Assembly (NCBI RefSeq): GCF_000768065.1
Contig: NZ_JRKM01000001.1
Location: forward strand, 4,446,001 to 4,510,000
Direction of reading: 5' to 3'
DNA length: 64,000 bases
Source: Aquabacterium sp. NJ1
GTDB lineage: Bacteria > Pseudomonadota > Gammaproteobacteria > Burkholderiales > Burkholderiaceae_C
Made by a program: the position numbers and the translations under genes. The notes beneath the pieces are model-generated. The model did no database searches and had not been told where the DNA came from. It saw nothing but the letters and a program-made list of their open reading frames with translations. Positions 8,399 to 15,157 of this stretch are shown piece after piece (position 1 is the first letter of the stretch; every line of letters begins with the position of its first letter).

Positions 8399-9425
8399 AC
8401 TCATGACTCGTACTTTCTCTGCTCTGGCACTGTGCGCACTGGCGCCAATGGCGTTCGCTCAGAACATCACGGGCGCCGGCGCCTCCTTCCCGGCTCCGGT
8501 CTACAGCAAGTGGGCCGCTGAATACCAGCGCAGCACCCAGCAACAGGTGAACTACCAGTCGGTGGGCTCGGGCGCCGGCATCAAGCAGATCAAGGGCAAG
8601 ACCGTGGACTTTGGTGCCTCGGACATGCCGCTCACTGACGAGGATCTGGACAAGGATGGCCTGCTGCAGTTCCCCACCGTGATCGGCGGTGTGGTGCCTG
8701 TGGTGAACATCAAGGGCATCAAGCCCGGCCAGATTCACCTGACCGGCCCGCTGCTGGCTGACATCTACCTGGGCAAGATCACCCGCTGGAACGACGCTTC
8801 GCTCAAGGCGCTGAATCGCGACGTGCAACTGCCTGATGCGCCGATTGCCGTGGTGCGCCGCGCCGATGGTTCCGGCACCACCTTCATCTTCACGAACTAC
8901 CTGTCCAAGATCAGCCCTGACTGGAAGAGCCGGGTTGGCGAGAGCACGGCCGTCAACTGGCCGCTGGGCACGGGTGGCAAGGGCAATGAAGGCGTATCGG
9001 CCTTTGTGCAGCGCCTGGACAACTCGATCGGTTACGTCGAGTACGCCTACGCCAAGCAGAACAAGATGGCCTATGTGCTGATGGCCAACCGCGAAGGCCG
9101 CTTTGTGGAACCGCTGGACAAGAACTTCAAGGCTGCTGCCGCGGGTGCGGACTGGTCCAAGTCCTTCTACCAGGTGCTGACCAACCAGCCGGGTGCAGAT
9201 GCCTGGCCGATCTCCGGTGCCACCTTCATCCTGATGCACAAGGTTCAGGACAAGCCCTTGCAAGCCAAGGCTGCGCTGAAGTTCTTCGACTGGGCCTATG
9301 CGCACGGCGACAAGATGGCCGCAGACCTGGATTACGTGCCGATGCCTGACTCGGTCAAGGCCATCATCCACAAGAAGTGGGATGGCATCAAGGGCGCCGA
9401 CGGCAAGGCCGTGTTGAGCATGTAA
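8388..9425 (+). CDS. pstS: Phosphate ABC transporter substrate-binding protein PstS
   Basis: 345 residues from ATG 8388; ATG 8403 is an equally possible start. Signal peptide to about 'MAFAQ', then the PstS signature 'ITGAGASFPAPVYSKW'. The phosphate-binding loops follow: 'YQSVGSGAGIKQI', 'DFGASDMPL', 'RRADGSGTTFIFTNYLS' and 'GTGGKGNEGVSAFVQ'. The protein binds inorganic phosphate in the periplasm and delivers it to PstCAB. No pstC, pstA, pstB or phoU follows, and I see no clear Pho box, so this copy is separated from its transporter. It follows the Pal-like gene by 61 bp and may share the upstream response-regulator promoter. Confidence 0.93.
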   Translation: MTNTLMTRTFSALALCALAPMAFAQNITGAGASFPAPVYSKWAAEYQRSTQQQVNYQSVGSGAGIKQIKGKTVDFGASDMPLTDEDLDKDGLLQFPTVIGGVVPVVNIKGIKPGQIHLTGPLLADIYLGKITRWNDASLKALNRDVQLPDAPIAVVRRADGSGTTFIFTNYLSKISPDWKSRVGESTAVNWPLGTGGKGNEGVSAFVQRLDNSIGYVEYAYAKQNKMAYVLMANREGRFVEPLDKNFKAAAAGADWSKSFYQVLTNQPGADAWPISGATFILMHKVQDKPLQAKAALKFFDWAYAHGDKMAADLDYVPMPDSVKAIIHKKWDGIKGADGKAVLSM

Positions 9426-9430
9426 TGGGA

Positions 9431-9464
9431 CTGGGTGACGACGACGCTGTGCTTCGTCACCCAG
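9431..9464. terminator. Strong hairpin between convergent genes
   Basis: CTGGGTGACGA (9431-9441) and TCGTCACCCAG (9454-9464) form a perfect 11-bp stem with a 12-nt loop, between pstS and the convergent small gene. There is no T tract on either side, so it may protect 3' ends rather than terminate by itself. Confidence 0.5.
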
Positions 9465-9471
9465 ACATCCA

Positions 9472-9933
9472 TCAAGGCCGGTTGAGGCCGCGGTGCAGGC
9501 GCTGATGCATCCTGCCGCCACGAGGGCCAGGCGCAGGGCAATTCGGAGCGGATGCCGAAGAGGCTGCGCAAGGTGGCATGGCTGCGCCGGAACCTTGACG
9601 CATCATGCCGGCCCGTGAGCCAGGCCCGCCGGGCATGGCGGGAGGCATGTCAGGCAAGGTCATGCCCTTGGCCTGTGCGCGCTTCTGCATTTCTTCATGG
9701 TGCTCGGCGCGAATGCGGTTGCGCTCTTCATCGCTTTGCGCGGCCCACATCCTGGCGCGGAAGGCTGTGCGCTCGGAGTCGGTCATCAACTGGCTGCCGT
9801 AGATGGGCATCTCGCTGCTCGTGGCTGCCTCGGTGGTGGCGGGCTTGGCTGCATGGGCAACCTGCATTGCCATGGGTACCAAAGTGGACAGGCTGGCTGT
9901 CAGCAGTCCGATCAACAGTTGTTTGCGGTCCAT
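9472..9933 (-). CDS. Small exported protein of unknown function
   Basis: 153 residues from ATG 9933, preceded by GGAG seven bases upstream. Residues 1-29 look like a signal peptide ending near 'VAHAAK'. The mature part has a conserved-looking core 'MPIYGSQLMTDSERTAFRAR' followed by a charged helix rich in Glu, Arg and Gln ('SDEERNRIRAEHHEEMQKRA'). It ends in a Met/Pro/Gly/Ala-rich tail. I know similar short periplasmic proteins in beta-proteobacteria with no assigned function. The low-complexity tail with three Arg-rich turns is less certain and a frameshift there cannot be excluded. It is convergent with pstS. Confidence 0.65.
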   Translation of the reverse strand: MDRKQLLIGLLTASLSTLVPMAMQVAHAAKPATTEAATSSEMPIYGSQLMTDSERTAFRARMWAAQSDEERNRIRAEHHEEMQKRAQAKGMTLPDMPPAMPGGPGSRAGMMRQGSGAAMPPCAASSASAPNCPAPGPRGGRMHQRLHRGLNRP

Positions 9934-10106
9934 GTCTTTCTCCTGGCCGGGCCATCGGTTTATGGTTGCAAAGGCAGGCCCTTCACCTCGCAATGGCCAT
10001 TGTCGGCTCGCGGGTCACCAACGTGTTGCGGTGCAGCAGACTTTACGTGGATTCCCTAAAAGGGAGACGCTTTTCACAATTTTGCAATGTTATGGTGTGC
10101 AGCAAA

Positions 10107-10135
10107 TTGCACATTTCGGTCATCAGGGTTAACAT
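10107..10135 (+). promoter_or_regulatory. Sigma-70 type promoter of the candidate small RNA
   Basis: TTGCAC (10107-10112), a 17-bp spacer and TAACAT (10130-10135) form a good -35/-10 pair. The expected start, six to seven bases further, falls at the first base of hairpin 1 (about 10142). Confidence 0.6.
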
Positions 10136-10141
10136 CCGCAT

Positions 10142-10251
10142 GCCTTGATTCCTCAAGGCCCGGCTTTCCTCCCTGAGCCGGTGGTGCACCGTGATGACAG
10201 CGTTGCACTTTGCAGCCTGCTGGTCCTTCGGACTGGCAGGCTTTCTTTTTT
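10142..10251 (+). ncRNA. Candidate small regulatory RNA with three hairpins and pyrimidine-rich anti-SD loops
   Basis: The stretch 9934-10342 holds no convincing gene. Hairpin 1 is GCCTTG (10142-10147)/CAAGGC (10154-10159) with loop ATTCCT. Hairpin 2 is CCGGCT (10160-10165)/AGCCGG (10176-10181) with loop TTCCTCCCTG. After a linker, hairpin 3 is a 13-bp stem (10214-10226 with 10230-10242, two G-T pairs) followed by TTCTTTTTT, a classic intrinsic terminator. A matched promoter lies just upstream. The loop CCTCCC is complementary to Shine-Dalgarno sequences, as in rhizobial and Rhodobacter 'cuckoo'-type RNAs. No plus-strand gene precedes the terminator, so an independent transcript explains it best. 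Identity with any known family is not established. Confidence 0.6.
10214..10251 (+). terminator. Intrinsic terminator without an upstream protein gene
   Basis: A 13-bp stem AGCCTGCTGGTCC/GGACTGGCAGGCT with loop TTC is followed by TTCTTTTTT on the plus strand. The nearest plus-strand gene (pstS) ends almost 800 bp earlier with an opposed gene between. Confidence 0.85.
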
Positions 10252-10285
10252 GTTGCGTGCGCTTTTGGGTGGCGCCATAACGACA

Positions 10286-10305
10286 AAGCGCCCCGAAGGG
10301 CGCTT
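10286..10305 (-). terminator. Hairpin downstream of the TolC-like gene
   Basis: AAGCGCCC-CGAA-GGGCGCTT, 37 bp past the TolC-like stop codon. Read on the minus strand it has a TTCG tetraloop and a short T-rich tail, so a weak terminator is likely. Confidence 0.5.
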
Positions 10306-10342
10306 GGCGAAACCGTTGCCCGGCGCGAAGGCCGAGTGAGGA

Positions 10343-12184
10343 TCAGCGGTTGCTTTCCTTGACGATGACCCACTGGCCATCGATCTGCTTCCAGGTCAGG
10401 ACCTTGAGCGTCTTGTCCTTGAAGTTGGCCGAGGTGTAGGTTTGGGTGAAGCTGGTCACGACCGAATCACCCTTGGGCACGGCCTTGATGTCGCCCACCT
10501 TGACGTCGATCTCGCCGGTCTTGCCCACCAGGCGGCGGCGTTCGCTGATCCACTTGGCCGAGGTTGATTTCGCGGGGGCGAAGTCCTTGGCGTAGAAGGT
10601 GAAGTAGCGGGCCACGTCCTTGGCCATCCAGGCAGCCGCCCAGTCGCGCAGGCGCTGGGCCACGGTCTCGGCGGCAACCTCGTCGGCCATGGGGGCTTCG
10701 GGCTTGGTGGCCAGGGCAGCAGGCGCCGCCACAGGCGTCACCACGGCGGGGCCGGCCATCTTGCGGGCACGGGCATCCAGCTCTTCTCGGCTGACCGAAG
10801 TGGCGTCCACACTGGTGACCGGGCATCGCTGGGCGGCATCGCTGGCGGCTTGCCAGTCGCGCGCCAACTCCTGGTTGCCGGCGTCGTCACGCGAGATGCC
10901 CAGCGTGGAGGCCAGGCTGTTGCGCGAGGCCTGCACGCGGGCGTAAGCCAGTTGCAGGTCGTACTCGGCATTGGCGTACGAGCGCTTGGCGGTGTAGAGC
11001 TCGTTTTCGGCGTTCAGCAAGTCCAGCAGGCTGCGCTGGCCAATGTCGAACTGCTGGCGGTAGGCGTCACGGGCCTTTTCGATCGCCAGGACGTTGCGGT
11101 CCAGTGCGGCGAGCTGGTCCTTGAGCTTCTTGATGTCGTTGTGCGCGATGGCAGCAGTCTGGCGCACGTCGCGGCAGGCCTTGTCACGCTGGTCGGCGGC
11201 CTGGGTGATCAGGTCGGTGTACTGGCGCACGCGGGCCTGGTCGGAGCCACCGTTGTACAGGTTCCAGTTCAGCACGATCTCGGCCGAGGTGTCGCGCTTC
11301 TGGTCTTGCACGCCGTCGAAGTTCTTGCCCACGCCAGAGCGCACGCGGGCTTCCACCTTGGGCTGGTAGCTGCCTTCCTTGCCGGATGCCTGTGCCTGGG
11401 CGGCGCGCAGGTTTTCCACGGCGGCGCTGATGCTGGCGTGGCGGGCCAGGGCCTGGTTCACGGCATCGGCGTTGACGGGCATGATGCCGCGGTCCAGGCC
11501 CGTGGGCGCTGGCAGCTTGGCGGCCGGCGCCTCGCCGATCACACGCAGGTAGCGGGCGCTGACGTCATGCAGGTTGGCCACTTCGGTGGTCAGGTTGGAG
11601 TCGGCCAGGGCCAGGCGGGCGTTGGCCTGTTCGCTGTCCACACCGCGGCCTACACCGGCCTTGAACTTGGACTGCAGCTGGTCAAAGGCGTACTTGTGCT
11701 GCACGTAGTTGTCTTCAGCCAGGGTCACCAGCTTGCGGTAGCGTTCCACGTCGATGTAGGCACGTGCGGCTTCCAGGGCCGTGTCTTCGGTGGCAGCCAC
11801 AAATTCAAAGTAGCGGGTCAGGCGGGCATGGCCCAGGCGCTCGACTTCCTTGCGGGTTGCCTGGCCGTCCCACAGCAGCTGGTTGGCGCTCAGGGCGATG
11901 CCGTTGCGGCTGAGGCTTTGGGATTCAGGGTTGCGGCTGGTGATGCGGTCACGGTCACGGCCGACGCTGGCGCTCAGGTCCACGCGGGGGTAGTAGCCGC
12001 CACGGGCGACGTCGGTTTCATTGGCGGCGGCGCGAAGGGCGTTGAGCCGCGCGGTGACTTCCGGGTTCGTGGCAATGGCCTTTTGAGCGGCATCGGCCAG
12101 GGAGCCCGCGGGCGCGCTCTGGGCGTATGCGCAGGCTGCGCTCATGCAAGCCAGAGCCAGGATGGTCAGACGGGATTTCATCAT
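10343..12184 (-). CDS. TolC-family type I secretion outer-membrane protein with C-terminal NTF2/Cds6-like domain
   Basis: 613 residues from ATG 12184 (AAGGTG upstream; a second ATG follows at 12181). Signal peptide 'MMKSRLTILALACMSAACAYAQ'. Residues ~25-440 are a TolC/AgiE-type channel with the usual duplicated helical repeats ('AARAYIDVERYRKLVTLAEDN', 'FDIGQRSLLDLLNAENELYTAKR'). After a Pro/Ala-rich linker the last ~110 residues form a separate domain starting at 'VAQRLRDWAAAWMAKDVARYF'. It continues 'FYAKDFAP' and ends 'TWKQIDGQWVIVKE', which reads as an NTF2/Cds6-like fold. The pore would serve the LapB/LapC-type exporter of the adhesin across the locus (LapE role). The extra domain should be periplasmic; its job is unknown. 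It is divergent from lapG. Confidence 0.88.
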   Translation of the reverse strand: MMKSRLTILALACMSAACAYAQSAPAGSLADAAQKAIATNPEVTARLNALRAAANETDVARGGYYPRVDLSASVGRDRDRITSRNPESQSLSRNGIALSANQLLWDGQATRKEVERLGHARLTRYFEFVAATEDTALEAARAYIDVERYRKLVTLAEDNYVQHKYAFDQLQSKFKAGVGRGVDSEQANARLALADSNLTTEVANLHDVSARYLRVIGEAPAAKLPAPTGLDRGIMPVNADAVNQALARHASISAAVENLRAAQAQASGKEGSYQPKVEARVRSGVGKNFDGVQDQKRDTSAEIVLNWNLYNGGSDQARVRQYTDLITQAADQRDKACRDVRQTAAIAHNDIKKLKDQLAALDRNVLAIEKARDAYRQQFDIGQRSLLDLLNAENELYTAKRSYANAEYDLQLAYARVQASRNSLASTLGISRDDAGNQELARDWQAASDAAQRCPVTSVDATSVSREELDARARKMAGPAVVTPVAAPAALATKPEAPMADEVAAETVAQRLRDWAAAWMAKDVARYFTFYAKDFAPAKSTSAKWISERRRLVGKTGEIDVKVGDIKAVPKGDSVVTSFTQTYTSANFKDKTLKVLTWKQIDGQWVIVKESNR

Positions 12185-12331
12185 CGAGTGGGTCACCTTG
12201 CACCTCGGTCGCGATTTGTGAAGGCCCAGCCGACTTGCCACCGGAAACCCGGTATCAACTGGACACATTTGCGTTTATCGGCGCATTTTGGCATTAAATG
12301 AAGGGGCGTTTCACGTGGTGCATCCCGACCC

Positions 12332-13117
12332 GTGCATATGGGTGGTGTGCTGCACCGTTGCAGGTCAAGTTTTACCCCTTTTGGTCGATTTGACACTGTG
12401 GTCCGCTCGCGTCCGAAAACTCCATCGCTAACGTTGTCCTGGTCCGCCGGGGGGCTTGCCTTCTGGCGGCTGTGCTGGCGTGCGTTGATGGCGGCGCTGG
12501 TGCTGACGCTGGCGTGTGGCTGGGTGGCCACGCGTGCGTTCGAGTCGCCCAAGGTGGTGCTGGCTGCGCAGAAGATGGGGCCGGTGGCGCTGGCTCGGGC
12601 CCAGGCCTTGTTGCAGGAAATTGCCGAGGCCGCGGGCCAGGACGATGAATCTCGCCTCAAAGCCATCAATACCTTTTTCAATCGCCAGATTCTGTATCGC
12701 GATGATCGGGAAACGTGGGGTGTGGTGGATTATTGGGCTTCACCTCTGGAAACTCTGGCCAAAGGGCAGGGTGACTGTGAGGATTACGCCATTGGCAAGT
12801 ATTTTTCCCTGATTGCGGCGGGTGTTCCCAGTGTGAAGATGCGCATGGTGTATGTCCGTGCGCAGTTGGGGGGGACCATCCAGGCTCACATGGTGCTGGC
12901 GTATTACCCGGAGCCAAATGCCGAGCCCTTGATTCTGGATAACCTCGTCACCGAGATTCGTCCAGCCTCCAGGCGTCCGGATCTGGTGCCTGTTTTCAGT
13001 TTCAACGCCGAAGGTTTGTGGCAAGGTGTCAGTGGGTCGAATGCTGGAGACCCGTCAGCCCGCCTGTCACGTTGGCGAGATGTGTTTGCGAAGGCCAAGG
13101 CTGAGGGCTGGTGGTGA
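12332..13117 (+). CDS. lapG: LapG-type periplasmic cysteine protease (BTLCP, transglutaminase-like)
   Basis: 261 residues from ATG 12332; the start is unsure because a hydrophobic export segment begins only at about residue 46, and ATG 12488 is an alternative. The catalytic triad of the family is visible: Cys in 'GQGDCEDYA', His in 'QAHMVLAYY' and Asp in 'LILDNL'. LapG cuts the N-terminal retention module of LapA adhesins, releasing them from the surface; it is calcium dependent in Pseudomonas and is held inactive by LapD bound to c-di-GMP. Here it precedes lapD by 22 bp and its substrate, with a TAAG cleavage site, is encoded just beyond lapD. Confidence 0.92.
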   Translation: MHMGGVLHRCRSSFTPFGRFDTVVRSRPKTPSLTLSWSAGGLAFWRLCWRALMAALVLTLACGWVATRAFESPKVVLAAQKMGPVALARAQALLQEIAEAAGQDDESRLKAINTFFNRQILYRDDRETWGVVDYWASPLETLAKGQGDCEDYAIGKYFSLIAAGVPSVKMRMVYVRAQLGGTIQAHMVLAYYPEPNAEPLILDNLVTEIRPASRRPDLVPVFSFNAEGLWQGVSGSNAGDPSARLSRWRDVFAKAKAEGWW

Positions 13118-13139
13118 GGCTGCAAAGGTAAGAATCCGT

Positions 13140-15053
13140 ATGTCCTTGATTCGTCAGATCTGGTTGTTGTTGCTGGTGACGCTGTTGATGGCGTTCTTCG
13201 GCAGCTTTGCCGTCTGGATGTTGTCGGCACGTGGCTACCTGGAGACGCAACTGCGGCTGAAGAACGCGGACAACGCGCAATCGCTGGCGCTGAACCTGTC
13301 TCAGCAAAAGGGTGACATGCCCTCAATGGACCTGACCGTGTCGGCCATGTTCGACACAGGCTTCTACCAGCGCATCACCTTGAAGGATGCGGGGGGGCGT
13401 GTGGTGGTCAACCACGAGGCGGATGCCAAGGTGCTGCGCGAGGCGGCGCCGGCCTGGTTTGTGAACCTGGTGCCCGTCGAGTCGGTGCCTGGCGTGGCGC
13501 AGGTCTCGGATGGCTGGCGTGCACTGGGTTCGGTCGAGGTGGTCAGCCATGCCGGCTTTGCGCATGCGCAGTTGTGGCAAGGCAGTGCCAAGACGGCGGG
13601 CTGGTTGTTTGTGCTGGGGGCGTTGTCCTGCGTGATTGCCGCCTTTGGCGTGCGCCGCATCCGCGAGCCGCTGGATGCCACGGTGGCCCAGGCACAGGCC
13701 TTGATGGAGCGCCGTTTCGTGACGGTGCAGGAGCCTCGCGTGCCCGAACTGGCGCGCCTGAGTCAGGCGATGAATGCCGTGGTGGTGCGCCTGAAATCGG
13801 TGTTCGAGGAACAATCTGGCCAGGTCGAGCAGCTGCGTCAGCAGGCCCACTGTGATCCGCTGACCAGCCTGTCACACCGCCGGCACTTCATGGCGCAACT
13901 GGGCGCGGCCATCAGCAGCGAAGAGGGTTCTGGCTCGGGTGTGCTGTACCTGATCCGCCTGGTGGACTTGTCCGGTATCAATCGCTTGCTGGGGCACCGC
14001 ACGACGGATGCCTTGCTGCAGCATCTGGCTCGCACGCTCAAGGAAGTGTCGGCCGGTATCGACGGGGCGGCGCAAGGCCGGCTCAATGGGGGGGACTTTG
14101 CCGTCTGCCTGACCAGTGCCGAAGCCTCCTTGCCTGAACCCGAGTATTACGTGGACGCCCTGCGCAGGGCCTTTGCCGAGCAGGCGGTATCGGCCTCGGT
14201 GGTGGTGGGCGCGGTGCACTGGAAACGGGGCATGCCCCTGCAGCAGGTGCTGGCCTCGGCCGACTCGGCACTGGCCAAGGCGGAAAGCCGCGGCGCGTTT
14301 GCCGTGGAGGTGGCCGAGCACGTGGATGCCGCCTTGCCCGCGCTGGGCCAGGATGAATGGCGCCGTCGCCTGACCGCGGCGCTGACGGAGCGTCGCTTCA
14401 AGCTGATGCGCTACCCTGTGGTCGACAAGCAGTTGATGCTGGTGCACTACGAGTGCCCGCTGCGCATGCAACTGGACCCTGCGGGTGAATTCGAGGCGGC
14501 GGCCAACTGGTTGCCCATGGCCTTGCGGTCGGGCCTGATCGCGCAGATCGACGAAGCGGCCGTGCAATTGGCGCTGGAAGAAATTGGGCAGGACTACCAG
14601 GACCGTGGCGTGAACCTCTCGCCTGTGTCGCTGGCGGACAGCGGCTTCATTCCTCGCCTGTGCGCGCACCTGGCTGCCGCGCCCGAGGCGGCGAAGCACC
14701 TCTGGCTGGAAGTGCCTGAAACGGCCGCAGTGGAGCGCTTCGATCTGGTGCGCGAGCTGTGCCGCCAACTGCGGCCATTGAATGCCCGGGTGGGTCTGGA
14801 GCACGCAGGTGAGAAGTTGACCCGCATTGCCTTCCTGTTCGAGGCCGGGCTGGACTACATCAAACTGGATGCCTCGGTGGTGCAGGGCGTGGCGCAGGAC
14901 GCGGCGCGCTCGGCCTATGTGTCGGCCACGGTGAGCATGTTGCATGGCCTGGGCCTGCAGGTGTACGCCGAAGGCGTCAGCGAGTCCGCCGACATGGTGG
15001 CGCTGCGCCAGGTCGGGGTGGATGGCGTGACGGGGCCGGCTGTGCGGCTGTGA
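13140..15053 (+). CDS. lapD: LapD-type c-di-GMP receptor (degenerate GGDEF-EAL)
   Basis: 637 residues from ATG 13140. Order: membrane helix (about 5-28), a ~125-residue periplasmic LapD/MoxY N-terminal module, membrane helix (about 155-175), HAMP, GGDEF-like domain and EAL-like domain. The GGDEF site is degenerate ('NGGDFAVCL') and the EAL motif is replaced by 'YECPLRMQ'. The later acidic sites are also changed ('WLEVPETAA'), so neither synthesis nor hydrolysis of c-di-GMP is expected. This is the pattern of LapD, which binds c-di-GMP at its EAL domain and sequesters LapG in the periplasm. It forms an operon with lapG. Confidence 0.92.
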   Translation: MSLIRQIWLLLLVTLLMAFFGSFAVWMLSARGYLETQLRLKNADNAQSLALNLSQQKGDMPSMDLTVSAMFDTGFYQRITLKDAGGRVVVNHEADAKVLREAAPAWFVNLVPVESVPGVAQVSDGWRALGSVEVVSHAGFAHAQLWQGSAKTAGWLFVLGALSCVIAAFGVRRIREPLDATVAQAQALMERRFVTVQEPRVPELARLSQAMNAVVVRLKSVFEEQSGQVEQLRQQAHCDPLTSLSHRRHFMAQLGAAISSEEGSGSGVLYLIRLVDLSGINRLLGHRTTDALLQHLARTLKEVSAGIDGAAQGRLNGGDFAVCLTSAEASLPEPEYYVDALRRAFAEQAVSASVVVGAVHWKRGMPLQQVLASADSALAKAESRGAFAVEVAEHVDAALPALGQDEWRRRLTAALTERRFKLMRYPVVDKQLMLVHYECPLRMQLDPAGEFEAAANWLPMALRSGLIAQIDEAAVQLALEEIGQDYQDRGVNLSPVSLADSGFIPRLCAHLAAAPEAAKHLWLEVPETAAVERFDLVRELCRQLRPLNARVGLEHAGEKLTRIAFLFEAGLDYIKLDASVVQGVAQDAARSAYVSATVSMLHGLGLQVYAEGVSESADMVALRQVGVDGVTGPAVRL

Positions 15054-15110
15054 TCAGCACCATGGTTTGCTCGCCTGCCTGAGCGCCCTCAGGTTTCAAC
15101 TCGGAAATGA

Positions 15111-15138
15111 AAAAGCAGCCCTCAAGGGGGCTGCTTTT
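15111..15138. terminator. Bidirectional terminator between lapD and the adhesin gene
   Basis: AAAAGCAGCCC (15111-15121) pairs with GGGCTGCTTTT (15128-15138) around a 6-nt loop. T runs follow on both strands, so it can serve lapD and the convergent adhesin gene. Confidence 0.88.
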
Positions 15139-15157
15139 GTTTGACCGCCGAGGCCGA

